Made by a program: the position numbers and the translations under genes. The notes beneath the pieces were generated by a model that worked only from the letters and a program-made list of their open reading frames with translations, was not told where the DNA came from and searched no databases. Shown here in pieces: positions 18,089 through 26,714 of a DNA stretch of 64,000 nucleotides; within the stretch, counting starts at the first letter, position 1, and the number at the start of each line of letters is the position of its first letter. The DNA is from Campylobacter concisus (GTDB lineage Bacteria; Campylobacterota; Campylobacteria; Campylobacterales; Campylobacteraceae): contig NZ_CP021642.1 of the NCBI RefSeq assembly GCF_003048375.1, positions 558,001-622,000 on the forward strand. Reading direction: 5' to 3'.

Positions 18089-20542
18089 ATGAAAAGACGA
18101 GACTTTTTAAAGCTTGGTGCATTAAGCGCAGCAAGCCTTCAGGCAAAAGAACTTGACGGAGCAGCTCAGGCGCTTTTTGATAAGCAAAGTGGCCTATGTG
18201 CGAACAAATTTGGCCCATTTTATGTAAAAACTATCGCAGGTCGCGTGGTAGAGACTGAGCCATTTGAGGGTGATGCGTGCCCAAATGAGCTAAACAACGC
18301 ACTTCTTGATCATATCCAAAATGAAAGCAGGGTCAAATTTCCATTTGTTAGAAAGAGCTTTTTGGCTGACCCAAACAACCCAAAGCCAGAGCTTCGTGGC
18401 AAAGAGGAATTTGTGCGCGTAAGCTGGGACGAGGCGATAAAGCTAAGCGCGAAAATTTTAAAAGAAAATTTCGATAAATACGGCTCTGAAGCGATATACG
18501 GACAGGTTTATCAGTGGGGTAGCCTTGGTAAAGTTGGTCACAGCCAAAAGACTGCAAAGAGGCTACTTAACGTGCTTGGCGGATATGTAAATGAGCTTGG
18601 CGGCTACTCATACGGCGCAGCGACTGTCATCATGCCCCACATCACAGGCTCGATCGACCCGACACTAGCGCCTACAAAGTGGGAGGCTATCTTAAAAAAT
18701 GCCAAAACGATTGTATTTTGGGGCACAAATCCGGTCGTTTCAAACAAGATCGCCATTGGCGTGCCGCTTCACAACTCATATAAATACTACGACGAGATCA
18801 GAAAAAAAGGCAAAAGCGGTGAGATGAAAATTTATAGCGTCGATGTTTATAATAACGAAAGCACAAGATATTTTGACGCAAAGTACCTTGAAGTAGTGCC
18901 TTGCACCGATACGGCGATGATGATAGGTATGTGTAACTACCTTTTTGAAAAAGGGCTTTACAGCAAAGAATTTATAGAAAAATACACCGTTGGCTTTGAT
19001 AAATTTAAAGAATATATGCTCGGCACAAAAGACGGAGTCAATAAAAACCTAGCTTGGGCAAGTAAAATTTGTGGCGTGAGCGAGCAAGATCTGGCAACTT
19101 TTTGTGAAGACCTAGCCAAAAACGACTCAGTTATCGTTAGCGGCTACGCCATACAAAGGCAAGATCATGGCGAGATGGCCTACTGGGCGCTTGTGACGCT
19201 AAATGCGATGCTTGGACACATCGGCAAAGAGGGTTGTGGCTTTGTCACAAATGACGGCATGCATAAAAACGCAGACGAGAGCTTTATAGCGCCTAAACTA
19301 GCGGCTTTTGAGACAAAAGTGCCACAAAAATTTATAGATAGCGGCCTTGTGCCAAAGACTAAGGGCTACGAGCTGCCAAACTCAAGGCTCATAGACGCAC
19401 TTTTAAGCCCTGGCAAAGAGATAACTAGAAATGGCAAGAGCTACAAGCTGCCAAAGATCAGAGTGATGTTTAACGCCAACGGCTCGACATTCACAAGGCA
19501 CCCTGAGACTAATAGAGCGATAAAAGCTATGCAAAAAGTTAGCGCGATCATCACTTGCGAGCCGTTTTGGACGAGCACGGCAAAACTAAGCGACATCGTC
19601 TTGCCAGCTGCGCTTGAGTGCGAGCGAACAGACATCGAGATGGCAAATTCAACTAGTGAATATCTCTTTGCCATTAAGCCGCTTGTCGCGCCATTTGGCG
19701 AGAGTAAAAGCGATTACGAGATCGCAAGACTGATCGCAAAAGAGTGGGGCAGAGAAGAGGCATTTAGCGAGGGTAAAACTGAGTTAGAGTGGGTTAAAGA
19801 AATTTACGAAGATGCCGTTAAAAAGGCTGCTGGACTTGGGTATGAGAGCATGCCAAGCTTTGATGAGTTTTGGGAAAAGGGATATTTTAGATTTGACAAG
19901 GTCGATGAGTCAAAACGCTACTTTACAAACTACAAGAAATTCCGCGACGACCCAGTGGCAAATCCGCTAAAAACGCCATCTGGCAAGATAGAAATTTACT
20001 CTGAAACGGTTGCTGGCTTTGGCTACGACGACTGCCCACCGCATGCGACGTGGCTTGAGCCCTTTGAGTGGCTGGGCGCAAAAAATAAAAAATACCCTAT
20101 CGCCATCAGCGGCGCGCACTCTAAATTTAGACTTCACTCGCAGCTAAATAACTCCGTGCTTCGCCATTTTAACGAGATCGCAGAGCGCGAGCCAGTGCTT
20201 ATAAACCCAAAAACAGCCGAGGCTAGAGGGATAAAAATGGGCGATGTGGTGAAAATTTACAACGACAGGGGCGAAATTTTATGTGGTGCGTTTGTCACCG
20301 AGGACGTGCCACAAAACGTTGTCATCGTGAGCGAGGGCGCATGGTACGACCCTGAGTTGCCGGGCGAAAAGAGCCTTTGCTTGCACGGAAATTTAAACGT
20401 GCTCACAAAAGACGTGCCATCAAGCAAGATGAGCCAGAGCAACACCGCTCACACGAGCCTTGTCGAGGTCGAGAAATTTAAGGGCACGCCAAAACGTGTC
20501 AGGGCGTTTGACGCACCAAAGATCGGCGCAAGAAAGGCCTAA
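18089..20542 (+). CDS. Molybdopterin oxidoreductase of the DMSO/TMAO/biotin-sulfoxide reductase group
   Basis: 817 residues with a twin-arginine signal (MKRRDFLKLGALSAASLQA), so exported folded to the periplasm. The absence of the N-terminal 4Fe-4S cysteine set and the segment GGYSYGAATVIMPHITGS, where the Ser would ligate Mo, place it in the TorA/DorA/BisC type; YGQVYQWGSLGKVGHSQ and the C-terminal molydopterin-dinucleotide-binding region (AISGAHSKFRLHSQLNNS) agree. It should reduce TMAO, DMSO or related S/N-oxides with electrons from a c-type cytochrome. No such cytochrome gene and no TorD-like chaperone gene adjoin it. The start is fixed by the Tat motif and GGAG ten bases upstream. A weak hairpin CACTTT/AAAGTG follows the stop. 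Confidence 0.9.
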   Translation: MKRRDFLKLGALSAASLQAKELDGAAQALFDKQSGLCANKFGPFYVKTIAGRVVETEPFEGDACPNELNNALLDHIQNESRVKFPFVRKSFLADPNNPKPELRGKEEFVRVSWDEAIKLSAKILKENFDKYGSEAIYGQVYQWGSLGKVGHSQKTAKRLLNVLGGYVNELGGYSYGAATVIMPHITGSIDPTLAPTKWEAILKNAKTIVFWGTNPVVSNKIAIGVPLHNSYKYYDEIRKKGKSGEMKIYSVDVYNNESTRYFDAKYLEVVPCTDTAMMIGMCNYLFEKGLYSKEFIEKYTVGFDKFKEYMLGTKDGVNKNLAWASKICGVSEQDLATFCEDLAKNDSVIVSGYAIQRQDHGEMAYWALVTLNAMLGHIGKEGCGFVTNDGMHKNADESFIAPKLAAFETKVPQKFIDSGLVPKTKGYELPNSRLIDALLSPGKEITRNGKSYKLPKIRVMFNANGSTFTRHPETNRAIKAMQKVSAIITCEPFWTSTAKLSDIVLPAALECERTDIEMANSTSEYLFAIKPLVAPFGESKSDYEIARLIAKEWGREEAFSEGKTELEWVKEIYEDAVKKAAGLGYESMPSFDEFWEKGYFRFDKVDESKRYFTNYKKFRDDPVANPLKTPSGKIEIYSETVAGFGYDDCPPHATWLEPFEWLGAKNKKYPIAISGAHSKFRLHSQLNNSVLRHFNEIAEREPVLINPKTAEARGIKMGDVVKIYNDRGEILCGAFVTEDVPQNVVIVSEGAWYDPELPGEKSLCLHGNLNVLTKDVPSSKMSQSNTAHTSLVEVEKFKGTPKRVRAFDAPKIGARKA

Positions 20543-20573
20543 AAGTAACACTTTGAAAATTTAAAGTGCTAAA

Positions 20574-20629
20574 AGCTATCCTTTTTTAAATAATTAGAGT
20601 TAAAATCTAAGAAAAAAGAAAGGATAGCT
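20574..20629 (+). promoter_or_regulatory. Stem that would mask the ribosome site of the D-amino-acid enzyme gene
   Basis: AGCTATCCTTT (20574-20584) is the exact inverse of AAAGGATAGCT (20619-20629), which contains the Shine-Dalgarno sequence of the ATG at 20631. The 34-base loop is A-rich and holds a TTAAAAT sequence that could be a -10 box; if transcription begins there, the left arm would not be in the mRNA. If transcripts start upstream or read through from the molybdoenzyme gene, the stem would block translation. Confidence 0.45.
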
Positions 20630-20630
20630 C

Positions 20631-21737
20631 ATGAAAATCACTAAAATAGACACTCCAGCACTGCTCATAGACAGGGAGATAGTGCTAAAAAACTTAGAAA
20701 AAATGCAAAAATACGCTGATAAATTTAACGTAAGCTTAAGACCACATACCAAAACGCACAAGATGCCATACTTTGCGAAAATGCAAGTGGCTCACGGCGC
20801 AAAGGGCGTCACGGTGGCAAAGGTGGGCGAGGCTGAAGTGATGGCAAAAGAGGGGTTAAGCGACATTTTCATCGCAAATGAGATCGTCACAAGGCAGAAA
20901 TTTGCTCGTATCATAGCCATGCGAAAAGCTGGCGTTAAAGTGAGCTTTGGCGTCGATAGCGTGGGCGTTTTAAGGCTCATTGACGAGGTCTTTGGCGAGG
21001 CTAAAGAGGTGGCTGAGCTACTTGTGGAGATAGAGGTCGGCGAAAACCGCTCAGGCGTCATTGAAGAGAGCGATTTTAGAGCTTTGATGAGCGCTTTTGG
21101 GGAGTGTAAAAACGCGGAATTTTGCGGTGTTTTCTCGCATGATGGACACTCATACAAGGCAAAAGATAAGCGTGAGTGTGAGCAAATTTTTAGGGTGGCA
21201 ACCGAGAGAACACTAAAATTTGCTGATATCGCGCGTGAGTTTGGATATGAAAATTTAGTCGTTAGCATCGGCTCGACGCCATCGCTGGTAAATGATTTTG
21301 AGATACCAAAAGGTGTCACGGAACTTCGCCCTGGTACATATATATTTATGGATGCGTCACAGGCAAACGCTTATGGTGGCTTTGATATGAACGCTGCTAG
21401 CGTGCTTAGTGTCGTGATCTCAAGGCCGACTGCGACCCGCATGATCCTTGATGCTGGGGCAAAGGCGCTAACTAAAGAGAGGCGCAGCGAGGGCTTTTGC
21501 ACGACGCCTGGCATGGGGCTCATCGCAGAGCATGAAGTGTGGATAGATAGCCTATTTGACGAGCATGCGATCATTTTAAACGAGAAATTTGCTAACAGCG
21601 TGCGCGTGGGCGATCTTGTGCGCATCTATCCAAATCACATCTGCCCGGTGGTAAATTTATACGACTACGCCTATCTCGTAAGCGGCGATGAGGTCTGCGA
21701 AAAAGTGCCAGTTTTGGCAAGAGGCAGGGTGGAGTAG
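20631..21737 (+). CDS. PLP-dependent D-threonine aldolase / D-serine dehydratase-like enzyme (DSD1 family)
   Basis: 368 residues with an alanine-racemase-type N-terminal barrel and a C-terminal beta domain. RPHTKTHKMP near residues 38-47 carries the PLP Lys; VSIGSTPSL and RPGTYIFMD contact the phosphate; the C-terminal metal pair is in NHICPVVNLYDY (His and Cys, as in eukaryotic-type D-serine dehydratase). The enzyme would cleave or dehydrate a D-hydroxy amino acid with a divalent metal. The genome context gives no substrate. RBS AAAGGA is in the stem described at 20574-20629. Confidence 0.85.
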   Translation: MKITKIDTPALLIDREIVLKNLEKMQKYADKFNVSLRPHTKTHKMPYFAKMQVAHGAKGVTVAKVGEAEVMAKEGLSDIFIANEIVTRQKFARIIAMRKAGVKVSFGVDSVGVLRLIDEVFGEAKEVAELLVEIEVGENRSGVIEESDFRALMSAFGECKNAEFCGVFSHDGHSYKAKDKRECEQIFRVATERTLKFADIAREFGYENLVVSIGSTPSLVNDFEIPKGVTELRPGTYIFMDASQANAYGGFDMNAASVLSVVISRPTATRMILDAGAKALTKERRSEGFCTTPGMGLIAEHEVWIDSLFDEHAIILNEKFANSVRVGDLVRIYPNHICPVVNLYDYAYLVSGDEVCEKVPVLARGRVE

Positions 21738-21811
21738 GGATATGGCAGATAAAATCTGCACTAAACAAATTTAAACCACTGCATGGATCGTAGTAAATTT
21801 ATGCTTTTTGG

Positions 21812-21925
21812 TAAATTTTAAAACTTTCATTCACTCGCAAGAGTTAACTACTAAAATTTGGCTTCGCTTACCGCTTAGCTCAAATTTTAGAGCCGAAATT
21901 ACTCGTTCATAAAATTTTAAAATTT
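21812..21925. repeat. Palindromic repeat unit 3
   Basis: Inner arms CTAAAATTTG (21851-21860) and CAAATTTTAG (21881-21890), a perfect ten-base inverted repeat. Outer arms AAATTTTAAAACTTTCA on the left and AAAATTTTAAAATTT on the right. Same orientation as the other units. Confidence 0.8.
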
Positions 21926-21951
21926 CTCTGATACTCGCTTAATATTCAAAC

Positions 21952-21979
21952 GCATGCAGTGCAAAGCACTGAAGCATGC
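21952..21979. other. Conserved GCATGC hairpin, copy 2
   Basis: GCATGC-AGTGC, loop AAA, GCACT, bulge GAA, GCATGC. All eleven pairs are Watson-Crick. Compared with copy 1 (12149-12176) the inner stem AGCGC/GTGCT has become AGTGC/GCACT with pairing kept, and the GAA bulge is in the same place. Confidence 0.65.
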
Positions 21980-22009
21980 TACCTATAACGTCGTCGGGGT
22001 TAGGGGATC

Positions 22010-22059
22010 GTTAAGGGGGAAGGGAGCGACTTCGTAATTCAAGCCTCTTCCCCCTTAAC
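22010..22059. other. GC-rich 13-base-pair stem in the core of copy 2
   Basis: GTTAAGGGGGAAG (22010-22022) and CTTCCCCCTTAAC (22047-22059) are perfect inverted copies with a 24-base loop. In copy 1 the equivalent place holds AAGGGGAC/GTCTCCCTT. It is among the strongest stems in the window. It is not followed by a U-run, so it is not a simple terminator. Confidence 0.7.
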
Positions 22060-22096
22060 AAAGAAACAAACATTAAATTTATAAAAATCTATTTTG

Positions 22097-22208
22097 CAAA
22101 TTTTAAACTTTCACTCACTCGCAAGAATTGACTACTGATTTTAGGTCTCGCAAAGCTTGCCACTAAAATCAGAGCCGAAATTACTCGTTCATGAAATTTT
22201 AAAATTTG
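22097..22208. repeat. Palindromic repeat unit 4, with replaced inner arms
   Basis: Outer arms and the CTCGCAAGAATTGAC and AGAGCCGAAATTACTC segments match the other units, but the inner arms are CTGATTTTAG (22135-22144) and CTAAAATCAG (22163-22172). Both arms differ from the other units yet still form a perfect ten-pair stem. Confidence 0.8.
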
Positions 22209-22334
22209 TTGGAGTCTCAATAAAACGCAAGCAATGTAAAGCCCCATTAAACATCCTTTCATGCTCGTATCAAATTTTCAAACACATTTTAAACCAAATT
22301 TCACTCTTATAAACGCCGTCTAAATTTTAAGTGT

Positions 22335-22340
22335 TATAAT
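22335..22340 (+). promoter_or_regulatory. Extended -10 promoter for cdsA
   Basis: TGTTATAAT (TG-N-TATAAT) ends 31 bases before the cdsA ATG, with T-rich DNA upstream. It is the probable start of the cdsA-dxr-uraA-csd4-tsaD transcript. Confidence 0.65.
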
Positions 22341-22371
22341 TACGGCAAAATAACGATTTTAAGGAGAGTGT

Positions 22372-23103
22372 ATGTCTTCACGCATTATCACTGGCGTTTT
22401 GATGTTTGTTGCTATTTTGGTAGTTTTTTTTATAGATAATTATATTTTAAATTTTATTTTGCTTGGCGCTGTGCTTTACTTTGCCTTTAATGAGTCGCTC
22501 AAGCTTTATGGCATCAATCACAAACAGCTAGTTTATGCAGCACTCGCATTTTACGTGCTTACATATTTTACAAATCCGATCTTCATCGCGATCCTAGCTA
22601 TCATGCTAGTGGCATCTATCCTTGCACACATAAAAAGCGAAAATTTAAAGCTAGTCGCCCCTTTTGTCTATCCGACAACTCCTATCTTTATGATGTGGAT
22701 GCTTTATTCAGAGTATGGCATGGGCTATCTTGCATGGCTTATCTTAAGCGTCGTTGCAAGCGACAGTGGCGCATTTTTCGTTGGCAAAGCCTTTGGCAAG
22801 CATCCGTTTAGCCCAAGCTCACCAAACAAAACCATAGAAGGTGCAGTTGGCGGCGTGATAGTAGGCACCATAGTTGGCTGCGTAGTTGGAAATTTCGTAA
22901 CAGATGGATTTTTTCAAATTCTATTTTCAAGCTTTTTAGTCTGCGTCTTTGCGGTCTGGGGAGATCTCTTTGAGAGCTATCTAAAAAGACTTTGCGGCGT
23001 CAAAGACAGCGGCACGCTTTTCCCAGGTCACGGCGGCATGCTTGATAGGATAGATGGTTATTTATTTGGCGTTGTTGCGCTACTTTGGTCGCTATCGTGG
23101 TAA
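22372..23103 (+). CDS. cdsA: CdsA, phosphatidate cytidylyltransferase
   Basis: Makes CDP-diacylglycerol from phosphatidic acid and CTP; integral inner-membrane enzyme. 243 residues with about seven hydrophobic segments. The C-terminal CdsA signature is complete: SYLKRLCGVKDSGTLFPGHG followed by GMLDRID. SDSGAFFVGKAFGKHPFSP and NKTIEGAVGG are also conserved. It supplies the substrate for PssA, encoded elsewhere in this window. RBS AAGGAG; the 3' end overlaps the dxr start. Confidence 0.95.
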   Translation: MSSRIITGVLMFVAILVVFFIDNYILNFILLGAVLYFAFNESLKLYGINHKQLVYAALAFYVLTYFTNPIFIAILAIMLVASILAHIKSENLKLVAPFVYPTTPIFMMWMLYSEYGMGYLAWLILSVVASDSGAFFVGKAFGKHPFSPSSPNKTIEGAVGGVIVGTIVGCVVGNFVTDGFFQILFSSFLVCVFAVWGDLFESYLKRLCGVKDSGTLFPGHGGMLDRIDGYLFGVVALLWSLSW

Positions 23104-24194
23104 TACTTGGCTCAACTGGCTCGATCGGCAAAAATGCTCTAGTGCTTTGCGAGAAATTTAATGTAGAGGTTGAGGCGCTAAGCTGCGCCAAAAACGTAGC
23201 TTTGCTAAACGAGCAAATTTTAAAATTTAAGCCAAAATTTGTCTGTGTGGGCGATGAAAAGTTAGCTAAAAATGTAAAAAACGTTGAAGCTAAAAACATC
23301 TTTTTTTGCGAGGCTGGACTGCTAGAAATGCTTGAAATTTCAAGCTCAAAAAAGGTGATAAACGCTCTTGTGGGCTTTGCTGGACTTGCTCCTAGTCTAA
23401 AGACACAAGCACTTGGTAAAAAACTTGCACTTGCAAACAAAGAGAGCCTCGTTGTCGGCGGTAAATTTTTAAAAACAAGAGAAATTTTGCCCATTGATAG
23501 CGAACATTTTGGTCTTAAATTTCTACTAGAAAATAAAACTACCCCAAGCAAGCTCATCATCACAGCAAGCGGAGGGGCATTTTATAAAAAACCGATCAAA
23601 TTTCTAAAAGATGCCACGCCAAGCGACGCGCTTAAACACCCAAACTGGGATATGGGCGCAAAGATAACGATTGACAGTGCGACGATGACAAACAAGCTTT
23701 TTGAGGTGATGGAGGCCTACTGGCTTTACGGCATAAAAGATATCGAGGCCGTGATAGAGCCAACCTCAGCCATCCACGCCGTAGTCGAGTTCGTAGACGG
23801 CTCAAGCACGATGCACCTCTCACGCACAGATATGAAGCTAGCCATTTCGCATGCTATCTTTGAAAAAGTTGAGCAAAATATCGTCTCTCACGCAAATTTA
23901 CTTGATCTAAAAAGTATCAAATTTCATAAAATAAGCCCTAAAAAATATCCAGTCTTTTCGCTAAAAGATGAAGTCTTAGCTAGTCCTGATCTAGGTGTCG
24001 TCATAAACGCTGCAAACGAGGTTGGAGTATTTAGCTTTTTAGAGAAAAAGTGCTCATTTTTAGATATATCAAGGCTTATTTTAGGCTCAGCAAAAAAATT
24101 TAAGAGTCTTAAAATTTCAAGCGTAGATGAAATTTATGAAGTTGATAAAGAGGTTAGAGAATACGCAAAAAGGATGCTAAATGCAAAGGTATGA
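23097..24194 (+). CDS. dxr: Dxr (IspC), 1-deoxy-D-xylulose 5-phosphate reductoisomerase
   Basis: Second enzyme of the MEP isoprenoid pathway, NADPH-dependent. The N-terminus VILGSTGSIGKNAL is the cofactor-binding motif; LANKESLVVGG, DSEHF (metal-binding), TASGGAFYKKP and PNWDMGAKITIDSATMTNK are hallmarks. An in-frame TTG at 23085 exists, but the GTG at 23097 gives the standard N-terminus (365 residues) and overlaps the cdsA stop. The 3' end overlaps uraA by 14 bases, so these genes form one operon. Confidence 0.94.
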   Translation: MVILGSTGSIGKNALVLCEKFNVEVEALSCAKNVALLNEQILKFKPKFVCVGDEKLAKNVKNVEAKNIFFCEAGLLEMLEISSSKKVINALVGFAGLAPSLKTQALGKKLALANKESLVVGGKFLKTREILPIDSEHFGLKFLLENKTTPSKLIITASGGAFYKKPIKFLKDATPSDALKHPNWDMGAKITIDSATMTNKLFEVMEAYWLYGIKDIEAVIEPTSAIHAVVEFVDGSSTMHLSRTDMKLAISHAIFEKVEQNIVSHANLLDLKSIKFHKISPKKYPVFSLKDEVLASPDLGVVINAANEVGVFSFLEKKCSFLDISRLILGSAKKFKSLKISSVDEIYEVDKEVREYAKRMLNAKV

Positions 24195-25416
24195 GGGGTA
24201 TAAATTTGATCTTAGGCAAAGCTTGATCGGTGTGCAGTTTCTGTTCGTAGCCTTTGGTGCGCTGGTGCTCGTGCCTATCCTTACGGGGCTTGATGCAAAC
24301 GTCGCGCTCTTTACGGCTGGCCTTGGCACGTTACTTTTTCAGCTAATAACTAGAAAAAACGTCCCACCGATCTTTCTAGCAAGCTCGTTTGCCTTCATCG
24401 CTCCGCTTCAGTATGGCATCGAAAAATGGGGCATACCAGTGACTATGGGCGGAGTTATATTTGCTGGGTTTTTCTACGTCGCGCTAAGTCTTGTCGTTCG
24501 CTTTGGCGGCGAGAAAATTTTGCATAAAATTTTGCCTCCAGTTGTCGTTGGTCCAGTCATCATGACCATAGGTCTGATACTAGCTCCTAATGCCGTTAAG
24601 ATGGCTACTTCAGCTACCCAGACTTACACCCAAAACGTAGCGATGATAGTTGCAGCCACCTCGCTTATCGCTACTATCGTTGTCATGATGCTAGGACGTG
24701 GGATGTTTAGGCTCATACCGATCCTGCTTGGCATCATCGCTGGCTACATCGTGGCTTACTGCTTTGGCATGGTTGATTTTAGCGCTATCGCAAGCGCCCC
24801 TTGGTTTAGAGTGCCAAGCTTTAGCGCACCAAAATTTGAACTTGAAGCGATCATCTATATGATACCTATCGCCATCGCCCCAGCGATCGAGCACATCGGC
24901 GATATGCTCGCTATATCAAACGTCACAAAAGAGGATTTTTTGAAAAATCCAGGTCTTAAAAACACCCTTTTAGGCGACGGTCTGGCCACCTCGCTAGCTG
25001 CTGCCTTTGGTGGTCCGCCAAACACCACCTACTCAGAGGTCACAGGCGCAGTTAGCCTTACAAAAGCGTATAATCCAGCGATCATGACCTTTGCAGCGAT
25101 CACTGCTATCGTGCTAGCCTTCGTTGGCAAGCTTGGCGCGGTGCTCTCGACCATCCCAGCTCCAGTCATCGGTGGTATCATGCTGTTACTTTTTGGCATC
25201 ATCGCAAGCGTTGGCATGGAGACACTTATAAAAAACAGAGTCGATCTTGCCGATCCTAGAAATATGATAATCGTAGCCCTCATCTTCATCTTTGCCATCG
25301 GCGGCATGGTGCTTGACCTTGGTGCGGTTAAATTTTCAGGTATCGGACTTGGCGCGGTTACTGGTATAGTTTTAAATTTGCTTTTACCAAAAACAAAGCA
25401 TTACGAAGGATATTAA
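24181..25416 (+). CDS. uraA: UraA-type uracil/nucleobase:proton symporter
   Basis: 411-residue NCS2 family permease with about 14 membrane or re-entrant segments. VGPVIMTIGL, and AIAPAIEHIGD, which carries the substrate-binding Glu, and GGPPNTTYSEVTGA match the UraA/PyrP branch that imports uracil. Xanthine-type relatives differ at these sites, though specificity is an inference. The ATG lies inside the dxr tail and the stop is directly at the start of the csd4-like gene. Confidence 0.9.
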   Translation: MQRYEGYKFDLRQSLIGVQFLFVAFGALVLVPILTGLDANVALFTAGLGTLLFQLITRKNVPPIFLASSFAFIAPLQYGIEKWGIPVTMGGVIFAGFFYVALSLVVRFGGEKILHKILPPVVVGPVIMTIGLILAPNAVKMATSATQTYTQNVAMIVAATSLIATIVVMMLGRGMFRLIPILLGIIAGYIVAYCFGMVDFSAIASAPWFRVPSFSAPKFELEAIIYMIPIAIAPAIEHIGDMLAISNVTKEDFLKNPGLKNTLLGDGLATSLAAAFGGPPNTTYSEVTGAVSLTKAYNPAIMTFAAITAIVLAFVGKLGAVLSTIPAPVIGGIMLLLFGIIASVGMETLIKNRVDLADPRNMIIVALIFIFAIGGMVLDLGAVKFSGIGLGAVTGIVLNLLLPKTKHYEGY

Positions 25417-26714
25417 TGCCTAAATTTAGACTTTTTCTGGCAGCTCTAGCGGCTGCAAGCCTTGCAAATGCAGGCGCACTAGACTATGCACTTATCAAAA
25501 AAGGTGAGCCAAGTAGCAATACTATGCTCTTAATCGGTGGCATACAAGGCGACGAGCCAGGCGGCTTTTTGGCGGCTTCTATCGTGGCGACTGATTATAA
25601 CATCACAAAAGGCTCGCTTTGGGTCGTGCCAAATTTAAATTTCCCAAGTATCATCGAGCGAAGTCGCGGCACAAAGGGCGATATGAATAGAAAATTCGCC
25701 CACGTCGAAAAGGACGATCCAGACTACAACTCAGTGATGAAGATAAAAGACGTCATCACCGACAAAAACGTCACTCTCATCTTAAATTTGCACGATGGCA
25801 GTGGATATTATAGAGATAAATTTATAAGCAAGGATGAAAATCCAGACAAATGGGGCAACACCTGCATCATCGACCAAAGCACATTGCTAGGCTCAAAGTA
25901 CCCAGAACTTGAAAGCATCGCATCAAGCGTAAAAGACGTGCTAAATAAGCACCTTATAGACCCAAAACACCAATATCACGTCAAAAATACACACACAGCG
26001 ATGGGCGATAAAGAGATGCTAAAAAGTCTCACCTACTACGCGATCACGCAAAACAAGTCTGCCTTTGCAAACGAAGCTAGTAAAAATTTAAATGCCGAGC
26101 AAAGGACATATTATCACCTTATAGCGATCGAAGAGTATATGAAAAAGGCTGGCATTAGCTTTACTAGGCCCTTTGAGCTTGATGTCAAAAACGTGAAAAA
26201 GGCGATCGAAAAAGAGATCAGACTTGAGCTATTTGACAGCTATGCTCTTAGCCTTAAAAATTTAAAACCAGTGATAAGCTTCGTGCCATTTAAAAAGGGC
26301 GAGCTAAGCTACCACTCGCCAAATCCGCTAATCGCTGTCATAAAAGAAAAAGATAGCTTCAAAGTGCAGTATGGCAACCGCTCTGTCACAAGGCTAAAGC
26401 CGCAATACTTTGAGTTTGCAAAGCCGCTTGATAAAATTTCTCTCTTGAGCGATGGCAACGAGCTTGTGCTAAAAAGTGGCGATAAATTTAGCGTTAAAAA
26501 GAGCTTTAAGATAAAAGCGCTCAAAAACACGCGCGTAAATGTCATAGGATACGGCACTAAAAGCGTTGATGAGAGCGAGCAAGAGATCGATAAAAACAGC
26601 CTAAACAAAAGCTATAGCATAGATAAAGATGGCAAAATTTACCGAGTTGAGTTTTACAAAAGCGAAAATGGCAAAGAGAAATTTGCTGGCATGATACTAG
26701 CGGAGTTTAGATGA
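25416..26714 (+). CDS. pgp1: Csd4/Pgp1-like M14 DL-carboxypeptidase for peptidoglycan trimming and cell shape
   Basis: 432 residues with a signal peptide (ending near LANAGA, residue 21), so periplasmic. In H. pylori Csd4 and C. jejuni Pgp1 the enzyme trims muropeptide tripeptides to dipeptides and is needed for helical shape. The zinc site reads GGIQGDEPGG with Gln44 and Glu47 and LNLHDGSG with His126. Csd4 is known for an atypical Gln ligand in place of the usual M14 His, and this protein has it too. GDMNRKF (residues 88-94) is the M14 substrate-binding Asn-Arg pair. Two C-terminal beta domains follow. Start overlaps the uraA stop; end overlaps tsaD. Confidence 0.88.
   Translation: MPKFRLFLAALAAASLANAGALDYALIKKGEPSSNTMLLIGGIQGDEPGGFLAASIVATDYNITKGSLWVVPNLNFPSIIERSRGTKGDMNRKFAHVEKDDPDYNSVMKIKDVITDKNVTLILNLHDGSGYYRDKFISKDENPDKWGNTCIIDQSTLLGSKYPELESIASSVKDVLNKHLIDPKHQYHVKNTHTAMGDKEMLKSLTYYAITQNKSAFANEASKNLNAEQRTYYHLIAIEEYMKKAGISFTRPFELDVKNVKKAIEKEIRLELFDSYALSLKNLKPVISFVPFKKGELSYHSPNPLIAVIKEKDSFKVQYGNRSVTRLKPQYFEFAKPLDKISLLSDGNELVLKSGDKFSVKKSFKIKALKNTRVNVIGYGTKSVDESEQEIDKNSLNKSYSIDKDGKIYRVEFYKSENGKEKFAGMILAEFR

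Larger units (their letters stand above)
21812..22208. repeat. Composite intergenic element, copy 2
   Basis: The 634-base gap between the D-amino-acid enzyme and cdsA has the same layout as 12011-12483: palindromic unit (21812-21925), GCATGC hairpin (21952-21979), a GC-rich long stem (22010-22022 with 22047-22059), palindromic unit (22097-22208). The core is shorter than in copy 1, and the stems are preserved while sequences differ. Confidence 0.75.
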
